NCBI RefSeq assembly: GCF_022201045.2
Contig: NC_068557.1
Span: 21,987,501-22,051,500, forward strand
Length of the DNA: 64,000 nucleotides
Direction: 5' to 3'
Origin: Citrus sinensis
Taxonomy: Eukaryota > Streptophyta > Magnoliopsida > Sapindales > Rutaceae
Under the pieces are notes generated by a model that did not search any database, was not told the origin of the DNA, and worked only from the letters and a program-made list of their open reading frames with translations. This document shows positions 36,677 to 49,130 of this stretch, one piece after another (the stretch's first letter is position 1; each line of letters starts with the position of its first letter). The position numbers were made by a program, and so were the translations under genes.

Positions 36677-37269
36677 TAGGGGTGGGCATTCGGATTGGGT
36701 TAACATTTGCAACCCGAACGGATTTAAACTAGCAACCTGTTTAAACCCGAACCGAATTTTAACCCGAACGGGTTGATTTTTTATTTATTTTTTTTAGTTT
36801 TGGCTTTTAAAAGTTAAAAAATATATATGTATTAAAAAAAATCTTTGACTATATGTTTTATGTTTTATTAACTTTAAAAAGACTTGTTGAAATGTTGTTA
36901 AGGATGATTAATGATTTTAGTTGATGTTTGTTGTTAAAGATGTTTTGATTTGAGATTTTTGGATTTTAAGTGGTTTTTGGTAGAATTTGTGGATTAAATT
37001 GTTCCAACTCGTTCTAACCCAAATTTTTAGATTGAATTGTTTTAACTTAAATTAACTCGAATTAACCTAAATCGAAATTTTAACCCGAATTACCAACTCA
37101 ATCCGATTCGAATTACGAACCCGAACCGAACCGAACCAAATTAAATTCAATTTGATTCGTTTCGAGTTGACGTTTTCAACTTGATTGGGTTCAAACTCTA
37201 ACCCAATCGGATTGAAATCCAAACCGAAATCCGAACAATATGAACCAAAATCCGATATGCCCACCCGTA
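36677..37269. mobile_element. hAT-like non-autonomous element, 593 bases
   Basis: The element begins TAGGGGTGGGCATTCGG and ends CCGATATGCCCACCCGTA, giving short inverted ends with the GGGTGGGCA core common in plant hAT MITEs. The flanks TTTATGGG (36669-36676) and TTTGTGGG (37270-37277) form an 8-base target duplication with one mismatch, as hAT insertion predicts. The inside is full of AACCCGAACCGAA-type motifs and their complements. There is no ORF with transposase features. Confidence 0.65.
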
Positions 37270-38394
37270 TTTGTGGGTGGAGTTACGCAGGCCATTCTCT
37301 TGGGAAATCAAATTTTGGAAGGCTCGTCTTCTTCAATATTTCTAATCATGAGATTTTATTCAGTTTCTCGTCACATTCTCATTCTCACTGCAATCACCTT
37401 ATGTTGTTCTTAAGATAAAATTTTCATGATTTTATTCTTATTTTTCTGATCGTAAGTGCAATAAAATTTAGCCGCCACTGTGCCACATGTGAGTTAAGAT
37501 GGTAAAGACGCCATAGAGTTGGTAAATAACTCTAGAAGTGTGCAGTAAAATAAAATAATAAAACACACAGATTACTTAAAATCACGTGACAGATAAATAA
37601 ATGAAACGGACCGGATCGATCCAAAAATAAAAAAGAGGTCTAATCTCTCTCCAATTGAAAAGTTTTTATTGATAGAAGTCTTGATTAATTAAAGGGATAC
37701 AAACATTAGTCCTGAGAAATTAACTAATCGATTCTCTCTCATAAATAGAGAGAGACAGACAACTCAAAATTAATTATATACATCTTTTTAGGATAAATTT
37801 CGGTTTACTCCATCTTTAAATGACAAATTTTAAAATACCTTCAAAGAATTATAAATCCGACTTATCGTTGTTTTTATTTAAAAGATGCAGGCTCATTGAT
37901 GATTTTTTTTTTTTTTTATAATCTTCTTTGTAAAAATAGATAGTAAGTTGAGCTTTACAAAATTTAAAGGATATTTTAAAGATTATCATTTCAAAAGGGG
38001 CAATCCAAAGTTAACCCTTTTTTTTTAATCATGTATTTTCTCATGAATCAAGACTAATTTGAGCAGAGAATGCCTTTTGCAGCCACCGGATCCGCGCTTG
38101 AAGCTCTTGAAGCTTTTAGAAGCTTGAACACGAAAGATAAATCCGTTGTTTCCAGTAATTGAAGGAATTTGGGTCCTTCACTCATCAATTCCTTCTCGCG
38201 TGCTCTTTAATTCTTATCGCTTATTTGTCAGTTCTCTTCGGATTCTCTACACTCAAGTGTTACTTGAGATTGCGTATATTATTTGATAATTTATGTGATA
38301 GTTCTATATAATGTCATTATTGAACAAGTCAAATGAACACCTTAATAGATATAAGATGATAAAAGTGAAGTGCTGGAGAGGTACTAAAATATAA

Positions 38395-38455
38395 TGTGAA
38401 GAAAACAATGGAGCTCCACACATTGTGAATTCCATCTGAGATCAGAACAAACCTT
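38395..38455 (+). repeat. Dispersed short repeat, copy 3 of 3
   Basis: The core GAAAACAATGGAGCTCCACA continues with CATTGTGAATTCCATCTGAG. It is shorter than the other two copies and diverges after the ATC. Confidence 0.45.
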
Positions 38456-38839
38456 AAGGCTCTTAAAACTTATTACTACTTAAATGTGGATGTTATGCTC
38501 AAAGATTCACCCCAACCCATAACTTGGGTCACAATGACAGAGCAACTACTGTGAGTTGTGATTTTAGAAAGTATGAATATACTAAAGCGAGACTCAATTT
38601 ACATTAAATCCTTAGCTAAGTCTATTTGGGAGACTTTAATCTATAAGAGAATGCCTTGTGAAATGACCAATCATCCTTAAAAAAAAATATATATCTATTT
38701 TAAAATATTAAATCCTAAATCACGAACATACATTGTTAGTTCGCTACACCGATTGTTTATTTTATTTATTTTTGAATTAAAAGTTAAAAAGTTAATAAAT
38801 ATAAATAAATAATTAGTAGCAAATAGGCTGACTTTGGAT

Positions 38840-39010
38840 GAGCATGCATTACAATTAAACGCAAGGACATGTATTAGAATGAATGCATGGAATGACTGGT
38901 AAAATGCATGAACAGAATATTCGAATGAATGCATGGAATGACTTGCATTAATATTAAATGCAAAGTATGCATTTGTTGACTTTTGAAGTCATCATTTGTC
39001 TATATAAAGG
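38840..39010 (+). promoter_or_regulatory. Orphan promoter-like cluster: RY motifs plus TATA box
   Basis: At least four CATGCA/TGCATG RY motifs occur at 38840-38935, two of them in a 46-base repeated phrase GAATGAATGCATGGAATGAC (about 38878 and 38924). A TATATAAAG box follows at 39001-39009, and another TGCATG lies at about 39036. RY motifs bind B3 factors of the ABI3/FUS3/LEC2 type in seed promoters. No recognisable coding sequence follows. A GTAAGT donor-like site lies at about 39074. Confidence 0.3.
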
Positions 39011-39295
39011 GCCTGCATTGAAGAACAGAGGCATTGCATGGGTTTGGAATTCAGTAATTCAAGAGATAATTAAAGTAAGTAAAGATCATTTTCAAAATTC
39101 ATTTTTCTTAAAAAAATTAATATTTTACATTCAATCTGAAAACGCTTTCCCAAAAACAATATGAGAAAACGTTTTCAATATTCTCCCAAAAATATTTTTC
39201 AAAATTTTTTAAAAAATATTTCCAGATTCTTTTCTAGAAACATTTCCTAAAACAATTTCAATTTTCTCACATTTTTCTTAATTACACTTTCTATA

Positions 39296-39803
39296 CTATA
39301 ATAATTCTAGAATATTAATACCAAGTTGATAGTTATTTATTTTTTTTGGTGTATTAAATCATCTAGTATTCAAAAATTATATTGAGCCCCGACTAATCCA
39401 AATTTGAGCCAAGTAGGACTACTAGGCGGTAAAACTCTCTCAACAAATATTTTAACGCAGCTGTATTCCTAAGCCTTCGCATCAATATTTACAACAAGTA
39501 CCATTATTGTTTAAGTCCAAATTTGCTACTCAACAAAATAACAATTGTAGTCAAAATTACAACAATTTTTCTATAATAATTCTAGAATATTAATACCAAG
39601 TTGATAGTTATTTATTTATTTTTGGGTGCATTAAATCATCTAGTATTCGAAAACTATATTGAGCCCCGGTAAAGCTCTCCCAACAAATATTTTAATGCAA
39701 CTGCATTCCCAAGCCTCCGCATCACTATTTACAACAAGTACCATTATTGTTTAAGTCTAAATCTGCTACTCAACAAGATAACAATTGTAGTCAAAATTAC
39801 AAG
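39296..39803 (+). repeat. 275-base tandem duplication, second copy internally deleted
   Basis: Copy 1 starts CTATAATAATTCTAGAATAT at 39296 and copy 2 with the same bases at 39571. Both run through AATACCAAGTTGATAGTTAT, GAGCCCCG and CAAGTACCATTATTGTTTAA to CAATTGTAGTCAAAATTAC. Copy 2 lacks about 37 bases after GAGCCCCG. Substitutions are few, so the duplication is fairly young. Confidence 0.85.
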
Positions 39804-40721
39804 AAGAAATCATTTAAGTCATACCAATACTTGAAGGCTCTCTTTTTAAAATAACATAATAAAATTAAGCAGATCACAAACTACTAAGCCTGAATTTTCA
39901 ATCAGGCCAGTCTTATTTCAATTACGAAAGAATCAAACCTTGTAACACATACCATAGTGAAATTCCCGCCCTAAACAAAACTTAAAAATCTCTAGAGATT
40001 CACATAAAATTGTGGAAGTGCGGATGCTAAGATCGGCCTTATGACTGGACAAAAGCATTCACTTTTCCAATAACTGAATGGGGGTTGATTTAAGTTTTAA
40101 TCTTAGATGAGTATCTCATCTGAAACTATCCGACCGTCTTTATGAATTGCAAGCGAAAAGTTAAAAAAGTTACCCACCCTTTCTTGCTGGCAAGAGTTCG
40201 TGGATTAAATTCATCCCTTTATTGACAACGGTAAATTTGATAATTATACACGGACAAAATTTTGATTACTCAAACACCAAAAGTAGGAGCGAGCAATAAC
40301 CCTTTCTACAAGAAAATCAAGGAATCAGGTTATTTTGCAACCAAGGGGAATTTTGGTAAACAACTTTATGTACCAAAAGCTTTTTAGCTATCCTGAATAT
40401 GTATGTAGCGATGTAATGCTGTACAATATGTAACTCGTTAATTTTGCCCAAGTAAAGCAACAGCTAAAGATTGGAAGAGTCGAAAACTCTGCTCTGTACA
40501 AATTAGTGTATTGCTTTCATCCTGTTGCATTTGGACCTGGAATGTGTCAAAATGATACTCTTCAGCCAAAATCCTGAAAACCTTGCAAGTGATTTGCTGA
40601 TTTCAGATTTAGCCTGGTATGACCACCGGTGAATGTAGTGACCACAAGCCACTAACAAGTAATCCATATGCTGAAATCTAAACCCGCAAGCCGCTTGCCA
40701 TGCAGTAGACCAGATGTGGGG

Positions 40722-43700
40722 CTATTGGACAAGAGCCTGCTTACCTGGACAACATGTCAGTTTATCAGTTCCAATTCAATAGCAAGTTGTAAACTCACTA
40801 AACATGTGAGAAAAAACAATATACACATCTTCATGGATATTCAAATTGAAAGGTACATGCAGCAACTTCTAGAAAAAATGGGGAAAAGTCCGAAAAATAA
40901 TGCATTCTAGTTTAAATGCAGGCTTGCAGCAAAACTTCCCATCACACCAAGAAAGAAATTAAAGCTTCCAGAGACACCTGAGAACACTATGCTCAAGAAA
41001 AACATGCTTCCAAGAAAGAGAGTAACCTAAGAACTGAATTACAATAGTCACAATTTAACGTTTTAAGATATTTGCAAAACCCAGATCAGTAATTAATAAG
41101 GCCCATACTTTATTAAAACCCCCCCCCCCCCCCCCCAAAAAAAAAAAAAAATTATATGAAGGGTCTTTGAGGAAACAAGAAGATACCTCTACATCTCATC
41201 CTTGCATCCTCCTTTCCGGAATTAACCCTCTCTAAGTATGGAGCTATGATGGCATCCAATTTTACCAACCACAATGCAAGTGCAGATGATGTTTGCGGCA
41301 TAGTTGGAAAGACTGCAATGATTTCTTCCATGACAGTATCAGCAATTTGTACATTCCATTGATACAACCAGCCCTCATTGATTGCACTGACAAAATCAGC
41401 AACAACCTGCCAAATGGATTCAACATCATAAAATGAAACTAGGATAGGCATCAACCAAAACAAGTTTCTGCTTGAAACCCCTTTATAAACATTTCAAAGA
41501 GAAAACAAAATGAAACCTGCAAGAGCTCGGCCAAAGATGAGGTGCGTCTCAGCCGTTTGACCCATAACTTATGAGCAGACTTTGTCCAAGCACCCACCAA
41601 GGCGTCTTCAGGCATAACCGACTGCACACATCAAGCAGGAAAAGAAAATAAGGATATAATAGAAGAATGCATAGCCATATAAGTACAATGGTGCACCCAT
41701 GGTATTTATCAAGGAGTCAGGACCTCAGTGTGGAAAAGGGAATATGTCCAATTGCATAGCAATTTATATATAGCTCCTATTTTCCATACTCTCAGAAATA
41801 TAGAAAGCAAGCATCACTATTGATTTTTCACTTCTACACACTAAACAAAGCCAAATAGCCAAATGACAACACACCTCAATTGCATGAACTGCAGCTTTCA
41901 GGGACTGCAATTGTGATGATAGGATTTTATGCTTTGAAACCAAGTGGTCTCCTTTACCCCTGCATGTAGCGGCATGGACAGCATATCTTTCTTCTAGATC
42001 AAAGTCAAGCTCAAATGTGGTATGGCATATCTTACAATGCTTCTCATCTCTCCAGTACAAATCGTGACAACGTTCACATCTGGCTAAAGCATCAAGGTAA
42101 GACCTTTTACCATGTTTTACAGCATTAAGATTCAAGTAAAAGGAATTCCATATCCATGCATCAAATTCTTGGAGACGGCTCCACATTCTGTGCTGCTCTT
42201 CTCCCTTCTTTCCCACATCAAGAACTATAGCTCCACATGAAGGCAAAGACTCTTTTCCAATCTCACTCAGCGCTAAATTGTTGTCAACATCAGAAACTGG
42301 AGAAGAACTGTCTTCTCTAACTAAATCTAGCTCCGATTGATCTGATTGTGCTACATGCCTGATTTCAGTATTGTTTACCAGTCCACTTGACATTGCCTGG
42401 CAGAGGAAAGCTTCTCGCTTCTCCAAAGATTCTATAAGAAGAGCCTCCTGCCTCCCCCGGTCATCCAAAACAGACAACAAGGCGCGCAAAGCCTGCACTT
42501 GGATAAAGTAAACACAAGCAAATTATAAGAGTTATGAAATGGTCAGATAATACAGAAAAGACCCATAGAATTAAACTTCACCGGAAAAAATAAACAAATC
42601 AGCAAATTTCAAACTCCAGAACAAAGGCTGAGAAAGTTACCTCTTCTGTATCAATCACTTCCCAGTGACCATCTTCTGAAGATTCAAAATAAACCCTCTT
42701 ATGGCCAGGATCATATTCATTACAAGGGCCCAAGAAAAGCCAGTATCTATTGTACCTACGATCAGAACCCAAATATATAGATTGCATAGGGTGTAAATCA
42801 GTGGAAACTTCTGTTGCTTTTGCATCTTTGACACTGCTTGATTTCTCTTTTCCACAAGACTTTGATATCAATGAAAAAGAATCAAGCGGATGCAACTCCC
42901 GTGATGTGTTTGTTTCTCTTACACCATGGAAGTCCCCAGCATGGACCCATGACGGCCTAGGGAGACTATGTTGGTTTGGCAATGCTCTCTTTATTTTTGC
43001 TCCTGAACCATAATGACGAACACTAGGAACACTTTCAGCAATGGCTTTTGTAGGATCCTAAAGAAAATCAACAGATTGGGTATCAAGCAATCGGTCTTGA
43101 ATCAAATCAAATACAAAATTAGAAAGGTGCTCAATCTAATAAGATGTCCAACTTGTATAATATCTCTGAAGGTCATAATTGAGCAGCAAATAATGCTGAA
43201 CATGACAAATATGTAGACAAGATACAATTACCAAAAACAGTCATCACAATTTAATAGCAACACAATAGTTACTGATTCAAACCAAAAATCCAAAAATAAA
43301 GACCCAATCCAATCAAAATGGATATACTAAAATCATCATTTTTGACAGGGTTTCTTTCCGTTAGGGTTGGGGGGTTTGATGGAGACGAAAACAACAGCAA
43401 AGAAAAGCCTTCAAAAATTTAGTCGTGCAAAGTGCAAAATGATTACCTCCATTCTGATACTAGATCCAGCACTAACAAGATCAATTAAACCCACCAAAGC
43501 ATTCAACTTCTCATCAATGGTTAAATCTGAATACTCGCCTTCCATAAGTCCCGATAACCATACATCTCCTCGATGAGACTCATCAATCTCCATGTATACT
43601 GTCAACATGTTATTTTCACTTTTACAGCAATTCAAGTACTTAGGTCTTCTTTGACGTTGATTTTCTGAATTACATTCAGAATCATCACGATTGCTGCATG

Positions 43701-46700
43701 TGTCATCATCGTCGGAGTTATCATCAACACTGCCAATATCCTCAGCATCTGATTCAAAATCATCGGCTTCCTTTGAAGTGTTAATACGTAGACGATATGT
43801 AGATGAAGCTATCTTCTCAAACAAAGTAATATCACTTGAAAGTGTTGAAGATATTAAAAGTTCAACCTCCTCAGTCGTGCTTTCAAGATTCAATTCAGCA
43901 ATCTTCACAGCAAAAACAAATATTTAAGGTCAAAATATTTGGAGTTATCGCTGGTTTCTGTGCAGCATAACATGTAGCAATAATGATGAATAATCTAAAT
44001 AGAAATGCAAGAAAATAACTTTTTCAATATCTTACCTGTGAAGATCTTGCCAATTGACAGACTTTCGATCCATTATTTCCTTGCTCTAACAGAATTCTAA
44101 ATAGTTCGCCTTTCAAGGTACCCGGCCGAAGGCCATACTTCAGCATGAGGATCATTTCCTTAACAACATAAGAATGATAACTAAATATCAACATCCAAGC
44201 TTAAATATTGAGATAACCTAAGAAAACTGTTTACAAATAAAAAAATGATACGAACTAACCAAAAAACCATTTCGTCAAGGATATAGAGCAATTCAAGCAG
44301 TATACCACAAACACAAAATTAAAACAATCAAAATAAGCCAAGAGAAGCAAACAGACAACAGACCCATTGACTTTCATTTGATGAAAATAGAGCTCCTAAG
44401 GGACTCCTTTCTCGATGATTAGAATAACTTCTCGATTACGAAAGAAAATCATTGAGCAGGTGCCAATTAGTGAATACCTTGCTAAGGGACTCCTTTCTTG
44501 ACGACCCTTGTTTCGAACCAAAACCAGCTGCAACCAATACTTGTCGCAGTATTTCAGTCCATGTTAGAGGGTTCAACGATTTGTTCCAAAACTCCACAAA
44601 GAATTCTTGATTTTCAACCTAGAAAATCAATGGAATTAGTAATACAAATCTGTTTGATGGTTACATATCTCTGCTACTAATAATACAGAGATTTTGATAT
44701 GAACCAACTCAAGTACAGGAGAGAAAGGCGGGTGTAATCAACATAAAAAAATATATTAAAAAAATTGGACGAAAATACTAAAATATAGAGTAGCATAAGT
44801 CAAAAGGATCATAAAAAACCAAAATCCTTTGTTTTTAAACTAAAAGAAGAGTTTAACCAACAAATGCAATTTGAAAAATTATAATTTAATCAATGGCTGA
44901 AAATCTAGATCATCAATTTTAGTGAAAAAATTAAGGTGAAAATTTGATGATAGCATGCAGAGGTTTTGTCTCCAAAGAAACACTCTAGCAACTAGGAAGA
45001 ATGATATGAGACAGACAGCATAGTGATCAACTAAATACCATTGTTGACGCCTTTCACTTAAATGGGTTGCATACTCACCGAGTGAAGTAATGCAAGAAAC
45101 TTGCATGATACGCTCAAATGAGGGGGACACCCCCTGCCAAGTTCCATTTCAACATCAGATAAAAGAAGTTTGAGCAGGGCCACATGAATCTTACCCAATA
45201 ACATGGAATCCTGAGGCACATAATATCAGCAACAAGGAAATCAACAACAAAGAATATATTGTCAATCAAATTCAGAAATAACTAATCCAAAGCTTCAAAT
45301 GAACCAGTAGAGTTTTAAGGTAAGCTTAAAGATGAGAAATAACCTTATCATGGAATGCTTGAGCAAACTCATCGAGTGTGAATGAGCATATATCTACAAT
45401 ACCAGCATAAGTACAAAGGAAATGGAAGACCTGTCAAGACAAGCACTCTATGATTTATCAAGAAAATTAAAACCAAAGTATGAAACCAAATTGAGGTATT
45501 TAACTACCTTCCAAGGTGAAAACCTACATACCTAGCCAAAGAGCCATAGCAGAAAAATCTTTAACATTACAATTTCTTTTATCAGTCAGCACTTAAAACA
45601 GAATTTTATAACATGAGAGATGAGCATTATAAGTAGTTGGCTTCCATAATTGGTACAAATAGCATCAACCTCATCCAACAAATTGAACATCAGCGGACCC
45701 ATTTGACATACTACACATAAACCAAATAACATTGCAAGTGGAAATAAAAGAACATTATTAATTAAGCAATAGTCCTCTCTGTTTACCTTAAACAATTTCT
45801 TGACAGTCTCTGGAGAAGAATCCCAAGGTTGAGTACCAAATGGTTGCTTCATCTTAACAGAATTTGGAGGAAACTTGGCCAGTAAATCTGGAAAAATCAC
45901 AAAAGATTCCTGATATTGAAATTCTAGAACACCTTATGCATGCACAAAATAGACACATTATAGTAATAAACAGCCAATCTTGTTTAACTAATCTTAGACA
46001 TTATATTTCTTTCCCGAACCGGGGGACCAAAAAAAAAAAAAAACCACCAGGCATTATAAATACCAACCTCTACAAAGAGAACAACCATGCAGTCCTTTAG
46101 TAGAAATATGATCACAACATGTTGGTGGATTGGGTCCAACTTCTAACTCTCTTAGCTCGAGCTCCTCATCATCTACTAGCATTGCAATTTGATCAAGGCG
46201 CTCCTGAGATATAACGCTATCCGGAGCGAGTTCGCATTTCTCTTTGTTTGGCTGCCTCAGCCTCTCCCCTTTGTCCAATTTCACCTGGCATGTTAAACCT
46301 GAGTCACTATTGCAACAAGCTATTCCAAGCCAAATTTTGTAATATTAGAATCACACTCACCTGTCTCCCTTTGGCAACAGGCTTCCTCTTATTCTGCAGA
46401 TTATTGGCTAACCTTCTCTGTTTCTGAAAATGCATCTTATTATCAGCAAAGTTACTAACATTTGCTACATTATTCTATTCAAATGCCATGCAAGCCAACA
46501 AAAATAGTACATGATTAGTTGCAGATTAATATACTAACCAATAGAGAAACAATTTGTTGAGCCCTTTTCTTTCGAAGCGGTGGCTTTTGTGATAGAGGGG
46601 TTGCCATCTGAGGTACAACAGTGACTTGTCTATCAGCAACATCAATGCCAGTAGGAACAGTCCCACCATTTGGATTCATTACCCGCCAGGCAGTCATCAA

Positions 46701-48278
46701 ACCTTTTCCCATACCATGCTTCCTCACATGATCTGTATTTGTGCAACACTCCTGATGATCTAACTCATCATGAATGGAAACCTTGAAATGGAAGTGAAAC
46801 ATTATGAAAAGAAATGTCAAAAATCGCCCAGAAAAGAATTTGGGGAAAGGAGCAAAGAGTTGGTTAAATCAAAAGAAGCCTCATAGCAGTAATCTCAGTA
46901 TCTGACGATGCCAATAAATACATTTTCAGTACCTTTCTCTTTCTTTTTGCTGTTTGGTTCTCTTGCAAAGGAGGACAAGAATTTATAGAATCTAAACATG
47001 AAAACAGAGTATAAGTAAAATTTATACTGGAGATATTAACTAAGTCAACATAGAACTAAAGAAAATATTGAGTTATGAATCTAATCAAATGTACATAACT
47101 TCTATCTTCTGAATTGATGATGAAAGAGAAAAAGAAACAATGGCAGTCAGTTGCTATACACATTCATGCGCTCATAATAATAATTGTGCCATTGATATAG
47201 TAGTCATTATAAGGTAACTAAAACCTCCATGCCCCAGTTAAAAAAAATGCATGGCAGGAACTATCAAGCTCCAACTAACAGAACCAAATATCCATGAGAC
47301 ATACACTACCATTATGCTCTCAAATAATATTTTGACCTTGATTGAGCTTGGCAATAAAATAAAGTGTCCCACTCACAACAACCCAGTGGAATACAATGCA
47401 CTAACATCTACACGTATAATTACATATATACCGTCTACTAAAGCAACAAACAAGCAGAAGATCCTTGAGTATACCTTTACTATGGAAAAATGCTTTAGAA
47501 GGAAGAGAGTCAAATTCCACACCAAGTGAAGGGCCATCCTTGCGGAATACCTTCTTCAGAATGTAATCAGGAGTTAACAAATCCTGAAGAACAGTAACTG
47601 CATTCTTCTTCTTACCAGTCCCATTGCAAACCATCAAGGATAAATGTTTATTGTGAATTAAGGAGTCCTGTTTTTTAACTATTTTTGCAGAGACAACTCC
47701 CAACCGATTTCTTCCATGGAAACCTTTTAGTTTCTTGCTTGACGAGGATGGTATGACTATCCCATTATCACCTTTGTCCCTCCTTCTCTTCTCAATAAAC
47801 CATGTCCGGACCTGCTTGTACGTCAAATCCAAAGCTGCAGCAAGGCCCTCCATTTCACTTTTTGTAGGATACTTCTCTTCTGCATTACGCAATAGCATCA
47901 AGTTAACAAATCACTAAAACGAAGAATACGGTGGTAATATCAACGCAGCAAAATACATGATCTCAAGAACTACAGCAATAAACAAAATAAGTTTGAAAAA
48001 AGCATATCCCCAGTACTTAAAGCCAGAAAAGAACTTCCATAAAGTTAAACTCAAAACTAATCCTATTAAAAAGAAGAAATAAGACTGCTCAACTCAAACG
48101 TAATGGATGAACAGTAAACCTGAAAACACAACACTCTTATCTAACACCCAGTAATTATGAAGTTACAAAATCTTCAATATCAAATAAACAAAACCTCATT
48201 AAAAGGCAATTCCCACATACCCGAGTAGAATTTCAGGAGGGCCTTAGCCTGCAACGGCGTTTTCCTCTTCACCTCCAT
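40722..48278 (-). CDS. RLT3-like homeodomain-DDT chromatin regulator (1155 aa)
   Basis: Seventeen coding exons on the minus strand: 48278-48221, 47879-47475, 46991-46933, 46781-46539, 46423-46361, 46284-46068, 45887-45787, 45430-45344, 45210-45079, 44618-44478, 44158-44036, 43902-43447, 43057-42641, 42492-41875, 41621-41517, 41406-41187 and 40744-40722. The first 16 fit cleanly; the final 7-codon exon is my best choice among several acceptors. Domains are an N-terminal homeodomain (1-56), LVDDEELELRELE, and a DDT domain (about 362-430: PFGTQPWDSSPETVKKLF, FTLDEFAQAFHDKDSMLLGK). Then come a HARE-HTH-like region (about 500-543), WSD-type motifs (YLGSDRRYNRYWLFLG) and a Cys cluster CERCH...CKICH. 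RLT proteins partner ISWI remodelers (CHR11/CHR17) in nucleosome spacing and flowering control. Length and order fit Arabidopsis At4g12750. Confidence 0.88.
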
Positions 48279-49130
48279 ATTCTGTCCACTCCTTCGTTAT
48301 ATCAATAAACCAAATCAAGCTAAACCCATTTAATTCCCTGTAATCTGCAACAAGATGAAACAGAAAACAAGATAAATAAAAGAAAATTTTATAAAGAACA
48401 AAGAAACCAGGAGTTCAAGAAAGAAACGCAAATACATAAACAGAAATCAATCATTCACTCTACTGACTATAACGAAGTAAACAAATAAACCCAGAAACGT
48501 TTCAATCAAAACCAAAAAAACAAGTGATAAAGAGTGTCAAACTAACACTGAAAGGTTCAGCTTATATAATAAGCAGCGAAGAAAAAGGAATGAAATGGGA
48601 AGCGGAGACGTACGTGACCCGAGTGACGATGAGATAGAAATGTGAATCATGCAAGAGAAGCCTAATAGAGTGTGAGGGTTTTGTAGAAGAAGAGAGAGAG
48701 TATTGTAGGGTTTTGGGTTTTATCATCATTTTTATATCTACTGTCCTTTTTTTTTGAGGTTTTTTTTTTCTTTTTTCCCTTTTATATTTTCGTTTTAGAT
48801 TTTTTTTTTTTTTTTTGTATTTTATTTTGCGTTTTGAGGATTTTATCTTTTAAACTACGGCCTTGTCAATCAAGAAACCATAAAAATATCTTCTTCAAAA
48901 TGGACTTCTTTCTGACGATCCGATACCGTCTGATCGAGCTCGGTTATTGGGCTATACTTAATTCGGGCCTATGGTAGGAGTTTGGGCTTGCTTTTACGGG
49001 CCCAATAATCAAAAGGCGCCGGGGGAAATAAAATTTGGTCAGGTTCCATTCGAAAATCTGAAAATCTTTTCCGTTTTCGTGAAATTTTCGTTTTTCACCT
49101 GCGGAGGATTTGCTTTCAGAAGTCAAAACG
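48279..49130. promoter_or_regulatory. Divergent promoter of the RLT3-like and RPA-interacting genes
   Basis: A GTTGCAG acceptor on the minus strand near 48346 suggests a leader intron before the RLT3-like ATG, with the 5' exon near 48600-48680. Several poly-T tracts (48748-48820) follow, typical of nucleosome-poor plant promoters. The plus-strand gene starts at 49131 after a purine/pyrimidine-rich leader. No further ORF is supported. Confidence 0.4.

Larger units (their letters stand above)
34184..40721. other. 6.5-kb gene-poor gap filled with transposon-like elements
   Basis: No gene is supported between the methyltransferase and the RLT3-like gene. The gap contains a 1.4-kb TTA-flanked foldback element (34948-36376), two copies of a short dispersed repeat (36558-36650 and 38395-38455), a hAT-like element (36677-37269), a promoter-like RY/TATA cluster (38840-39010) and a 275-base tandem duplication (39296-39803). 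Remaining stretches, including 37440-38390 and 39810-40720, are AT-rich with nothing recognised; the last part holds the 3' flank of the RLT3-like gene. Confidence 0.6.
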
